Shown here: positions 12,601-21,900 of the stretch, one piece after another
Position numbering within the stretch: the stretch's first letter is position 1
Layout: every line of letters begins with the position of its first letter
Assembly: GCF_018156225.1 (NCBI RefSeq)
Contig: NZ_JAGTAR010000016.1
Location: forward strand, 62,001 to 126,000
DNA length: 64,000 nt
Direction: 5' to 3'
Origin: Carboxylicivirga sediminis
GTDB lineage: Bacteria > Bacteroidota > Bacteroidia > Bacteroidales > Marinilabiliaceae
Program-made: the position numbers and the translations under genes
Notes under the pieces: model-generated
The model's database searches: none
What the model saw: only the letters and a program-made list of their open reading frames with translations
Told to the model about the DNA's origin: nothing

Positions 12601-12997
12601 ACCTGTTAAATGGGAACCCGTAGCTGGTGATAAATTCTTTGGAGAATACCTCAAATCAGGTGTTTATAAGCGCAAAGGTTCAGGTGAAGGGTATGTGAGC
12701 TGGAATGCAAAAATACCACAACCAGGTTCGTATGCAGTATATGCCTATGTGCCAAACATTGGCTTCCGTTTTGGTCGAAGAAGAGGCGGTAATGACAACA
12801 GAGAGGCCGATTACAATTTTACTGTGTGGCACGATGATGGTCAGGATGAAGTGACCATTACGGTGGGTAGCAATAACGATGGCTGGCAATACCTGGGCGA
12901 ATACTACTTTTCAGCAGGCATTGCTCAAGTCAAATTATCAGATGATACCAGTTATGAGTTTGTAATTGGCGATGCTGTAAAGTGGGTTAAAAAGTAA
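9662..12997 (+). CDS. ABC permease fused to an M1-peptidase-like domain and a golvesin-like domain
   Basis: An 1111-residue protein. Residues 1 to about 290 contain about seven hydrophobic helices like an ABC-2 permease. Then comes a region resembling M1 aminopeptidases: an N-terminal beta-sandwich from about 300 and the segment VEVPVNMHSY followed by TENIMPEM. The zinc motif HExxH and the downstream Glu are absent, so it is expected to be inactive as a peptidase. The last about 130 residues, with SWNAKIPQPGSYAVYAYVP, resemble the golvesin C-terminal-like domain. The large soluble part is predicted to lie outside the inner membrane, where it could handle a substrate or contact partners. Start is coupled to the ATPase gene before it. 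Domain names rest on pattern recognition, the permease part being surest. Confidence 0.75.
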   Translation: MMSLFNIKTVARFESKTLFRSWFFRIFALIILGFIIMFNLFGLTGIADGGWPGRLLPSGAPYFNMWLLNIAQAVIAVFLSADFLGRDKKLDTTEAFYVRSMSNSDYVLGKTLGVLKVFLLLNFLVMLSSFIFTLIANEVSIPWSSYFIYPLLVALPTLIFILGLSFFTMTLIRNQAVTFVLLLGFLALSLFYLRNKYYGLFDVLGFYTPFMRSDFTGFPNLSITFAQRAMYLCMGIVLIMSTVWRLPRLEQQRFNKPFLLSGILVFIVLSTGNAWQVINNSFQADKLLSHVQTLNKGLKKAQYQIDDYHLQLNHNGETIVCKAKLHLSLENSTVKEVIFALNPGLQVTSCNLYGQTLDYKQEAHLITIQLPPLSDDTIRLALEYWGTTIDDAVYADISEEVKAADNRKDPLLAGKQYSFIQSDYVLLTRESNWYPVVADKQYWTSYPFTNMELEVITKPMLTVVSQGACDSLSNGHYRFLTEQPLNAYSVIIGDFEKYTTTIDSVEFSLFHHKKHTFYKEYFTELNDTISHVIKNVKGDFERKLGLSYPYKRFSVVEVPVNMHSYLRNWTLATENIMPEMVLFPENGGGVWQNDLANIKNRVKRRTEFSNEERSDKEMQIEVLKSYLGDNFISPSRFFFGRRQEGERHVENWGRYQVFPMYFTYNNRISESEYPLLTIALENYLHQRLSTTRRRDLGGLSSNDEVILKLRENSLRELINKEDVNTLGNVFASKGHQLFSNLKVNVGQSNFDKQLDKLLESKRFENQSVSDFTTDINHITKVDFKSIYDNWLNAAYNPAFLFSSVDVNEVKDGNRVRYFLKVTVTNKGDADGIIAFTVREGMQGGGRGRFRGRFQMDAEQDNEQSYLVEAGKSYEIGFLLDEEPRDVSVNTFLAENIPSNQTLIIREINRNNKRIDFFEGARETTKGLDFQLANEIIVDNEDDGFSLVNTGESRTVKDWWASMQNEEEDSGTYGMVRFWNPPVKWEPVAGDKFFGEYLKSGVYKRKGSGEGYVSWNAKIPQPGSYAVYAYVPNIGFRFGRRRGGNDNREADYNFTVWHDDGQDEVTITVGSNNDGWQYLGEYYFSAGIAQVKLSDDTSYEFVIGDAVKWVKK

Positions 12998-13177
12998 TTA
13001 ATGAAGAGTTGATTTCGGCCATTTCTGGATGTGAAATAAATAACTAATAAACTGAAGAACGAGTAATAATAAAGTCACATGAAACGAATATGAATGTTAG
13101 GATGCTAAACTACACACTTGAGCATGATTAAAATTCATTGTGAGTTCATCTGACAAATGAAGATAAATTTTAAACAG

Positions 13178-14650
13178 ATGAAAAAAGTCTTAATTGGATT
13201 ATGTCTGGTGTTGCTGAGCTCGTTATCGGGCAATGCACAGCGCCTGATGACTCTGCAACAATCGGTTGATGAGGCCTTAAAAAATAGTCCGCAGATTGTG
13301 CGGATGAGACTCGGTTTGGAACGAACACGTGAATTGCTCATTGCCCAGCGCGCCGCATTACGTTCTAACTTCCGGCTTAATCTTAATCCTTATATATATT
13401 CCAATAACCGGCAGTATGACGAGTTCAACCAGCAATGGTTTACTTCTGAGAGTACCCAAAGTAACGGAACATTTAGTGTGAGGCAGCCAGTGATATGGAC
13501 CGATGGTACTATTTCATTGGAAAATACCTTTGGATACAGGGATAACTACAGTACTTCATCAGCCAACTCTTTTGAAGGGTTTAGCAATAACCTGCGCCTG
13601 AGTATTGATCAGCCATTGTTTACCTATAACCGTACCAAGATGACACTGAAAGAGTTGGAGTTTGATCACGAAAATGCAAAGTTAAACTACGCACTTGAAG
13701 CATTAAACGTAGAAAGACAGATTACGCAATACTTTTATCAAATCTATCAAAAGCAGATGGAACTGATCACATCACGTGAAGAATATGCCAATCGCAGGAA
13801 AAGTTTTGAGATAATCAGTAACAAGGTGGAAGCAGGATTAACCGCCAAAGAGGAAATGTTACAGGCCGAACTTGATATGATGACCAGTCAATCAACGGTT
13901 CAGAATAATGAGGTGGAATTGGAGAATATCAAAGATAATTTTAAGCAAATGCTGGGATTGCCGTTATCCGAAGAGCTAATGGTGATAGCTGAGGTATCTG
14001 TGTTGCCGGTGGATATTGATTTAAGTATGGCCACCAATTTTGCGCTGGCCAACCGCATGGAGATTCGTCAACGACAGATTGATATTGAAACCGGGCAGTT
14101 TGAGCTGATAAAAACCAACGCTACCAATGAGTTCAAAGGTAACCTGAATGTGTCGGTGGGGCTGTTTGGTGAGAATGAAAAGATAAAAGGTATTTATGAT
14201 AATCCCAATGATAATGAGGATATCCGCTTTAGTTTAGAAATACCATTATTTGACTGGGGTGAAAAAAAAGCACGTATGCGTGCAGCCGAAGCATCGCTGC
14301 AAACAAGTGAATATAATTTACAGGACGAACAAAAAACCATCCGACTGGATATTCGCAAAATAGATCGCAGCATTAAAAATGCCTTGATACAGATTGATAT
14401 TGCCCGCAAGAATGAAGAAAATGCCAAGTTAACCTACGAAATCAATCTGGAGAAATATCGGAATGGTGACTTGACCAGTATGGATCTGAACCTGTTTCAA
14501 AACCAGTTAACTCAAAAGAAAAATGCGCTTACAGCCGAACTGATAAGTTATAAACTGGAGTTGCTAAATATGAAGCTGCAAACGCTATACGATTTTGAAC
14601 AGCAGCGCAGCATCATTGATGATGTAATGAAATATGAAATGATTCAATAA
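13178..14650 (+). CDS. TolC-family outer membrane efflux protein
   Basis: A trimeric outer membrane channel subunit of about 490 residues. A signal peptide ends at GNAQ. The long helical regions have the two-fold internal repeat of the family, visible as alternating charged and hydrophobic heptads around residues 150-260 and 360-470. An ATG at 13157 would add seven residues; the start at 13178 gives a cleaner MKKVLIGLC signal peptide and is preferred. A gap of about 180 bases separates it from the permease gene, so an internal promoter is possible. It would provide the outer membrane exit for the RND and ABC parts that follow. Confidence 0.92.
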   Translation: MKKVLIGLCLVLLSSLSGNAQRLMTLQQSVDEALKNSPQIVRMRLGLERTRELLIAQRAALRSNFRLNLNPYIYSNNRQYDEFNQQWFTSESTQSNGTFSVRQPVIWTDGTISLENTFGYRDNYSTSSANSFEGFSNNLRLSIDQPLFTYNRTKMTLKELEFDHENAKLNYALEALNVERQITQYFYQIYQKQMELITSREEYANRRKSFEIISNKVEAGLTAKEEMLQAELDMMTSQSTVQNNEVELENIKDNFKQMLGLPLSEELMVIAEVSVLPVDIDLSMATNFALANRMEIRQRQIDIETGQFELIKTNATNEFKGNLNVSVGLFGENEKIKGIYDNPNDNEDIRFSLEIPLFDWGEKKARMRAAEASLQTSEYNLQDEQKTIRLDIRKIDRSIKNALIQIDIARKNEENAKLTYEINLEKYRNGDLTSMDLNLFQNQLTQKKNALTAELISYKLELLNMKLQTLYDFEQQRSIIDDVMKYEMIQ

Positions 14651-14682
14651 CACCAACTAATAACTATTGAAATAATATAATC

Positions 14683-15768
14683 ATGATAACAACTAAATAC
14701 TTTCCCGTAGCAAACATGTACAAGGCCATTTTTCTGGTTGCACTATCTGGCCTTTTAATGTCATCTTGTAAGAATGAAGCCACCAATTTCAATACAGATG
14801 TGGCTGTAAATGTTTCTGTGCAAGAGGTAGATAAAAAGCCAATTGAGCAGACTTTAATAACCACTGGTTCTATCAAGCCAGAGCTGGAAATTGCCGTAAA
14901 AACGGAGCTGGCAGCCAATTATTATTTGCAGAAAAACCCAAAAACCGGTCAACCTTATAAAATGGGTGATTTTGTAAATAAAGGCCAGCTGATAATTTTG
15001 TTGGAAGACAAGGAATACAGTAATAACGCTAATATTGAAGGGGCCGAGCTCGATATGGAAATTTCAGAAATGGAATATGAGAAACAGCAGGCACTTTATG
15101 AGAAAGGTGGTGTAACCAAACGCGAATTGGTCAATTCAGAAAAAACCTTGCTAACGGCCAAACAGACCTATGAAAATGCTGAGCTTAGTATTGCCAAGTT
15201 GAGTATCAGGGCTCCTTTTTCAGGCATAATAACAGACCTGCCTTATTACTCACCAGGTATACGCATCGAAAACGGGCAGGAAGTGTTAAGCATGATGAAT
15301 TACTCTACTATGCTGATGGATTTAAGCATGCCCGAAAACCTGATGGGACAAGTGCAGATTAATCAGCCAGCCAACATTATGAATTATGCTCTGCCCGATG
15401 ATACACTTAAAGGTAGAATTACAGAGCTATCACCTGCAATTGATATGGAGGCCCGCACTTTTAAAGGGCGCATCAGGGTGGTTAATAAGCAGGAATTGTT
15501 AAAACCTGGAATGTTTGTTAAGGCCGAGATTGTTGTTGAACAGCGTGATAGTGCATTGGTAATACCCAAAGACGTGGTGTTGACAGAAGGGAACCGAAAA
15601 ATGGTGTTTATTGCCAAAAATTCAGCTGCCGAAAAACGATATATACGTACCGGGATTGAAACATTAACAGAGATCGAGGTGACGGAAGGATTAAAAGTGA
15701 ATGAAAGGCTTATTGTTAAAGGTTTTGAGACGCTTAAAGATCGGTCTAAAGTGAAAGTAGTTAAGTAA
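14683..15768 (+). CDS. RND-type membrane fusion lipoprotein
   Basis: A periplasmic adaptor of the HlyD/AcrA family, 361 residues, linking inner membrane pump and TolC channel. The signal ends in the lipobox LMSSC, so it is anchored in the inner membrane by lipid. Next come the beta-barrel strand and the lipoyl half-motifs (PYKMGDFVNKGQLI and the matching APFSGIITDL), separated by a short hairpin helix of about 60 residues, and a C-terminal beta-barrel and membrane-proximal domain. A second ATG at 14716 would shorten the N-terminus and still keep the lipobox; the start is uncertain between these two. It lies 32 bases after the TolC gene. Confidence 0.92.
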   Translation: MITTKYFPVANMYKAIFLVALSGLLMSSCKNEATNFNTDVAVNVSVQEVDKKPIEQTLITTGSIKPELEIAVKTELAANYYLQKNPKTGQPYKMGDFVNKGQLIILLEDKEYSNNANIEGAELDMEISEMEYEKQQALYEKGGVTKRELVNSEKTLLTAKQTYENAELSIAKLSIRAPFSGIITDLPYYSPGIRIENGQEVLSMMNYSTMLMDLSMPENLMGQVQINQPANIMNYALPDDTLKGRITELSPAIDMEARTFKGRIRVVNKQELLKPGMFVKAEIVVEQRDSALVIPKDVVLTEGNRKMVFIAKNSAAEKRYIRTGIETLTEIEVTEGLKVNERLIVKGFETLKDRSKVKVVK

Positions 15769-15846
15769 ATAACGCAATGGATTTAAGTTGCATTACGGAA
15801 CTAACATCATCTAAGTGCAAATCCTAAATCTCTAATTTGAAAATAT

Positions 15847-18800
15847 ATGAGAGCAATTTCTCGATTTTCTGTCAACTATCCGGTTACCGTTCTAATGATA
15901 GTTTTGGGTATCATCTTATTGGGCGGTATTTCATTAACGCGGCTGGGTACAGATCTATTTCCCGATTTACAAAATCCAAAAATATATGCCGAGATTGTAG
16001 CCGGTGAACGGTCGCCTGAAGAAATAGAAAAGCGTTTTGTTGAGCAGGTTGAAGCCCTTGCGGTGCGCCAAAGTGGTGTGCTGAATGTGTCATCGGTCAG
16101 TCGTGTTGGTTCAGCAGTAGTGACTGTTGAATATGACTGGGGAAAAGATATTGATGAGGCATTTCTTGATCTTCAAAAAGCATTGACCCAAATCAGTCAG
16201 GATGAAGATGTGGAAGAGTTAAATATCTCGCGCTTCGATCCTAATGCATCGCCTGTAATCAAAGCGGCTTTCAGCAATGATGATGTGCAGGATATGAATG
16301 CCCTTAGAAAAGTGGCTGAAAACTACATCCGCAATGAGCTGATTCGTATAGAGGGGATTGCTGATATCCGTATTTCAGGTGAAGAAGAGGCTGAAGTGAT
16401 GGTGGTGGCTGATCCGCAATTGCTGGATGCCAATGGTCTGACGACTGCTTCTGTGTTGACGACCATCAATAATTTTAATCAGAATGTATCGGGCGGGTCC
16501 ATTGAAGAGATGGGACAACGATATATTATTAAAGGCTTAAGTGCACTTACTGCGCTTAACGATGTGGAAAACCTGGTTGTAAAACTGAACCAGTCAGGTA
16601 GTACTGATAATGATATGCAGTCAACAGGCTCAGCTAATCAGTCTTCACCGGTTTTGCTGAAAGATGTAGCCAGAGTGATGCTTCAGAACCGCGAACCGGA
16701 AAGTATTGTGCGATTAAATGGACAGCGCTGTCTGGGCATTTCTATTTATAAGGAAACACGCTTTAATACAGTTGAGGCCGTCGAAAAGCTGGAAGAAGCT
16801 TTTGTTAGTATTCAACAGCGTTTACCTGGTTATAAACTACAGGTCATTAATAATCAGGGGGCTTTTATTCAAAGTGCCATTGGTGAGGTGCAGGAAAGTG
16901 CGCTGATAGGTATTGTATTGGCCGTATTTATCTTGTTTGTTTTTCTGCGTCGTTTTGGTGTCACCCTTATTGTCAGTCTGGCAATTCCTATATCCATCAT
17001 AGCCACTTTTAATCTCATGTATTTTAATGGTTTGACATTAAATATAATGACCTTGGGCGGTCTGGCACTTGGAGCAGGTATGCTGGTTGATAATGCCATT
17101 GTGGTGGTGGAAAACATAGTCCGAAAACTGGAAGAAGGCCTATCTATTAAGGAGGCAGCTGTGCTTGGGACTTCAGAAGTTGGAGGAGCCTTAACAGCTT
17201 CTACCCTCACTACTATTGTTGTGTTTTTACCCATTGTTTACCTGCATGGTGCATCGGGTGAGTTATTTAAGGACCAGGCCTGGACCGTAGCGTTTTCATT
17301 GCTGTCATCATTGGTGGTGGCCTTATTGGTAATTCCTGTGCTGAGCGTATTGGTATTTAAAACAAAACAAACTACAAGGCCTGCAATGACCCCTAAAGAA
17401 AAGGGGTTTAAAGCCTATCAGCGCTTTTTGGAAAATGTATTGGAGCGCAGGGCAGTGGTATTGTTCGGGGCCATTGCATTAGTGACTGTCACTGTGTTAA
17501 TCATGCCCATAGTAGGCAGTGAGTTTATGCCCGAAACACAATCGAACGAGGTAACCGTTGAGACCATTTTTCCTGCCGGTACATCACTTAACAGGACTGA
17601 TGCTACCTTAAACCAGATGGAAGAGATGGTAATGGCAGCTTTTGGCGATCAGTTAAAGTGGATATATACGCATGCCGGCCCTGAAACAGCTAGTGAGATT
17701 GCTTCAACAGGTGAGCAAGGCGAGAATACCGGGTTTATTAAACTGGTGCTCAATGAGGATGTGCATGCGTCGTTTAGCGAAATAATTGGTGCTTTGAATA
17801 AGCTATTTGCTGATATCGATGGGTTGGAGATGCGTTTTGTTCAGGATCAGTCGGCTTTGCAAACCCTTTTAGGTACTGATGAAGCGCCTCTGGTAATAGA
17901 AATTGAGGATGATAATAAGGATAACCTGGAGGCTTCCGCACGCCTGCTAACTGATTTTATTCGTCAGCATCATGAAATATACAATGTGAAGAGCTCACTG
18001 GAAGATGGCGCCCCTGAAGTTAATGTGGTCATCGATCGGGTCAGGGCAGGTATTTTTGACCTCAATGTTTCCTCCATCATGAATAATTTGTCCGATTACC
18101 TATCTAAAAAAGATGCCGGTCGAATGGAAGTGAGAGGTGAATTAACGAATATATCGCTGCAAACACCCGATGTGCGCCTTGATGAATTGGCCAGTATTAA
18201 AATATCAGAAGGTGCGAAAGAAGTATTATTATCCGAAGTGGCCACCATCACGATAGGTAAAGCGCCACGTGAAGTATTGCGTAATAACCAAAAGCGCGTG
18301 ATTCGACTGAGTGCTAATGTGACAGATGACCGACCATTTGATCATTTTGTTACGGAGTTGGAACAAGCCATTGAGCAATTACCATTGGAGGCTACATCTA
18401 CAGTTAAAGTGCGGGGTGAGGAAGAAAAGCGAAAGGATGCCTTTGGGAATCTTCAGTTTGCTCTAATACTATCCATTATTTTAGTTTACATGGTAATGGC
18501 TTCACAGTTTGAGTCGCTTTTGCACCCATTTACCATCCTGTTGACTGTGCCATTGGCCGGTGTTGGGGCTGTTTGGGCCTTCTTCCTGTTGGGGCATACG
18601 TTTAACATCATGGCCTACATAGGTATTGTAATGTTGGCGGGTATAGCGGTTAATGATTCTATTATTCTGGTGGATGCCATTAATCAATACAAGCGAAACG
18701 GAATGGTGCTAAAAGATGCGATTGTGGCAGCTGGACAGCAGCGTGTCAGGCCTATTTTAATGACCAGTTTAACCACTATTTTAGCGCTATTGCCTCTTAC

Positions 18801-18945
18801 TTTTGGCTTTGGAGATAGTGCCGCATTACGTGCACCCATGGCCATTGCTGTTATTGGTGGCTTGATTACATCAACCTTGTTAACGCTGGTTGTTATTCCT
18901 TGTGTTTATTATGTATTTGATAATTGGTTTAGTCGTTCAAATTAG
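15847..18945 (+). CDS. RND efflux permease (AcrB/HAE family)
   Basis: A 1032-residue pump with the RND pattern of 12 membrane helices and two large periplasmic loops (about residues 35-335 and 555-865). The proton-relay region of helix 4 is visible as GMLVDNAIVVVEN with Asp415; the second position, Asp in AcrB, is Asn here as in many relatives. It is a normal full-length pump without fusion. It is followed after 2-11 bases by a second, fused RND gene, so the two may form mixed trimers as known for MdtB/MdtC; this is inference. Substrate not predictable. Confidence 0.95.
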   Translation: MRAISRFSVNYPVTVLMIVLGIILLGGISLTRLGTDLFPDLQNPKIYAEIVAGERSPEEIEKRFVEQVEALAVRQSGVLNVSSVSRVGSAVVTVEYDWGKDIDEAFLDLQKALTQISQDEDVEELNISRFDPNASPVIKAAFSNDDVQDMNALRKVAENYIRNELIRIEGIADIRISGEEEAEVMVVADPQLLDANGLTTASVLTTINNFNQNVSGGSIEEMGQRYIIKGLSALTALNDVENLVVKLNQSGSTDNDMQSTGSANQSSPVLLKDVARVMLQNREPESIVRLNGQRCLGISIYKETRFNTVEAVEKLEEAFVSIQQRLPGYKLQVINNQGAFIQSAIGEVQESALIGIVLAVFILFVFLRRFGVTLIVSLAIPISIIATFNLMYFNGLTLNIMTLGGLALGAGMLVDNAIVVVENIVRKLEEGLSIKEAAVLGTSEVGGALTASTLTTIVVFLPIVYLHGASGELFKDQAWTVAFSLLSSLVVALLVIPVLSVLVFKTKQTTRPAMTPKEKGFKAYQRFLENVLERRAVVLFGAIALVTVTVLIMPIVGSEFMPETQSNEVTVETIFPAGTSLNRTDATLNQMEEMVMAAFGDQLKWIYTHAGPETASEIASTGEQGENTGFIKLVLNEDVHASFSEIIGALNKLFADIDGLEMRFVQDQSALQTLLGTDEAPLVIEIEDDNKDNLEASARLLTDFIRQHHEIYNVKSSLEDGAPEVNVVIDRVRAGIFDLNVSSIMNNLSDYLSKKDAGRMEVRGELTNISLQTPDVRLDELASIKISEGAKEVLLSEVATITIGKAPREVLRNNQKRVIRLSANVTDDRPFDHFVTELEQAIEQLPLEATSTVKVRGEEEKRKDAFGNLQFALILSIILVYMVMASQFESLLHPFTILLTVPLAGVGAVWAFFLLGHTFNIMAYIGIVMLAGIAVNDSIILVDAINQYKRNGMVLKDAIVAAGQQRVRPILMTSLTTILALLPLTFGFGDSAALRAPMAIAVIGGLITSTLLTLVVIPCVYYVFDNWFSRSN

Positions 18946-18956
18946 ATTTGACAGGT

Positions 18957-21900
18957 ATGAGAGAATTAATTAACAGAAAAGTACTTGTCAGTATGCTGTT
19001 TATTGCCCTAACCATGTTGGGAGTGATATCCTATCGGCAGTTATCCTTTGAACTAATACCTAATACCGAGTACCCTATGTTGTTTGTGCAAGTGGGAGCA
19101 ACAACAGAGTTGGACCCCAAGCATATGGAGCAGGAGGGCGTGATTCCTATTGAAGGCATCATTGGTACACTGGAGGGTATTGAAAAAATTGAGACGCGAG
19201 TGGGGCCACAGCGAGCCATGATATTTGTTTACCTCACGCGCAATGCCGATGTGAAATACAGTTACCTAAAACTGGTAGAAAAAATAGAGGGAGCTGCCAA
19301 TGTGTTGCCCGAAAACATGATGGCGCAAGTGTTTAAAGCTGATGTTGAGCAGATGAACAGTCAGTTTATGACTGTTCAGGTGAGGGGTGAAGGCGGTGTG
19401 GATCGAGTGCGCAATGTTGTTGAGCAAGATATACTACCAAAGCTGGAAAGTATTGATGGTATTTCATCCATACAAGTATCTGGTGGTAGGCAGAAGTCGG
19501 TTGAGATTATTTTCCAGCAGGATGTGCTTGATAGTTATGGTTTAACCACCGGTCGCATCCGACAGCTAATCACTTCAGGCCAGAACGAGAAGGTATTTGC
19601 CGGTAAGGTGGTTAAGGGCCAGATGAAGTATTATGTAACAGCAGAGGCCGACTATAATCATATCAGTGATATCGAAAATATAGTCGTCAAATCGGAAGGG
19701 CCTGTGTTGCTTAAAGATGTGGCACAAATCAATTTCAGCGTTAAAGAGGAAGATTCATATAGCCGTGTTAATGGTCTGGAATCAGTTTCGTTGGCCATCG
19801 CTAAAGATGCCCAGGTGAATATGATAGAACTATCGGATAACACCTTGAAACAGATTGAGCAAATCAACAAGGAATATCAGGAGAAGGGTATTGAACTGGT
19901 AGTTGTAACCAACCAGGCTGAAACAATGGAAAGCAACCTAGATTCGATCATTGAGTTGGCTTTTGTTGGCGGTATATTAGCCATTTTTATTTTATGGATT
20001 TTCCTGAATAACATCCCCCTTGTTGGCATGGTGATGCTTTCGGTGCCATTATCGGTTTATGGCGCTTTTAATTTCTTTTTTGCTGCTGATATATCCATTA
20101 ATATGCTCACATTAGTTGGGTTGGCGCTGGCCATTGGTATGTTGCTCGACAACAGTGTGGTGGTCATGGAAAACATTTACCGGGTAGCTTCAGGAGGTGG
20201 CGGTGACAGCACTAGTAGTGTTGTAACAGGAACCAAAGAGGTGTGGCGATCCGTGACAGCAGCTACGCTCACCACAGTATCAGTATTTCTGCCCTTTGTT
20301 TTTTCTGAGCAGATGCTTTTTCGCGAAATTGCCAAGCATATCAGTGTGTCTATTATTTCAACACTAATGGTGTCTTTGCTCGTAGCCCTCATCTTAATAC
20401 CAATGCTAACCCACTTGTTTCTATCCGGCATTATCAAATACCGTATTGAAGCCCTTGAGAAACTGGATTTACACAATAAGCTGGTTCAATATTATATCCT
20501 TTTGCTGAAAGCCACACTTCGAAAACCAGCGGCCACTATTATGGGAGTGTTGCTGGTGTTCTTCGTTGTGCTTATTGTCAGTATTGGATTAAGTATCACT
20601 ACACGGCAAGAAGCTGAAACCACTGAATTTAACATTAATGTGGAGATGCCATCGGGCTCAATGCTTTCCAATACCGATCAGGTGGTGAGGGAGATAGAGA
20701 GTCGATTAGAATCACTGGAAGAGAAAAAGGACGTGGTCTGTCAGGTTTATGAAGATGAAGCCGCCGTGTCTGTCATCCTGCAAGATGATTATAAGCGTAT
20801 TGCCCGGCGTTCGATACCCGAAATAAAGGCTGACATTCAAAATCGCATCAGTGAGATTGAAGGAGGGGAGATAAGCCTCTCGCAAAGTGCTACAGCCGCT
20901 ATGGGTGGCGGTGGCGGATTTGGCTCCAACCCAGGCCTGGACATGATGGGTTTTTTAGGGCTGGGTGAACAGGAAGAGAAAGTCGTTATCAAAGGTGAAG
21001 ATTATGACCAGATGCTGTTAGTTGCCAATGATGTTAAATATTGGCTGGAGAATGAAATAGACAACCTTCAGCGAGCCCGGGTATCTTCTGCCAATAAACG
21101 ACCGGAAATCCATTTGGGAATGGATGCTTATCTGATGGGCCTGTTAAATATTGCTCCTTCAAACGTGGTTTCAGAGTTGTTTACCTTTCGTTCAGAGGTT
21201 AGTTCAGGCGGACAATTAAAGGTGAATAATGAGGTCTATGACATTATTATGAAAACGGTTGATAATGATCTGCCCGATGAAACTCCGCCAAAAACGATGG
21301 ATGATCTGCAAAAGCTCAATGTGACTAATAATGCAGGGGCCATTGTGCCGCTTCGGGACTTCTCTGAAATAAATTATGCATCAGGTCGTACTGAGATATT
21401 GCGGGTTAATCAGGAGAAGCAGATCGAGGTAACCTATCAGTTCTCAGATGAAGTTAATGCATCAAAAACATTGCTGGAGGATGCACGTGCGCAGGTAGAT
21501 GAGCTGGTGGCTTCTATTCCTGTTTCTTCAAAGGTGTCGTTAAAAGTCATACATGAAGAGGATACTTTTGCCGAGTTTAAGTTTTTAGGCTTGATAGGCT
21601 TGTTACTGGTGTTTATGATACTGGCTTCTGTTTTCGAATCATTAACGGCACCTGTGGTTATGCTGTTTTCTGTGCCATTGGCAGCAATCGGTTCACTTTT
21701 AGCGCTGGTCTTAACAGGTAATTCATTATTAAATACGCACACTTTTATTGGGTTTTTAATTCTTCTGGGAGTAGTTGTTAACAATGGTATTCTGTTAATC
21801 GATTATTCAAGGCAACTTAGAAGGCAGGGGTATAACCATGCGCGAGCACTAATGCAGGCAGGCATTTCGCGTATTCGTCCTATTGCCATTACGGCAATTA

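Noticed and set aside
16869-17234. Long antisense frame within the first RND gene
   Set aside because: Shadow frame caused by codon bias of the RND gene; no sign of its own start signals.
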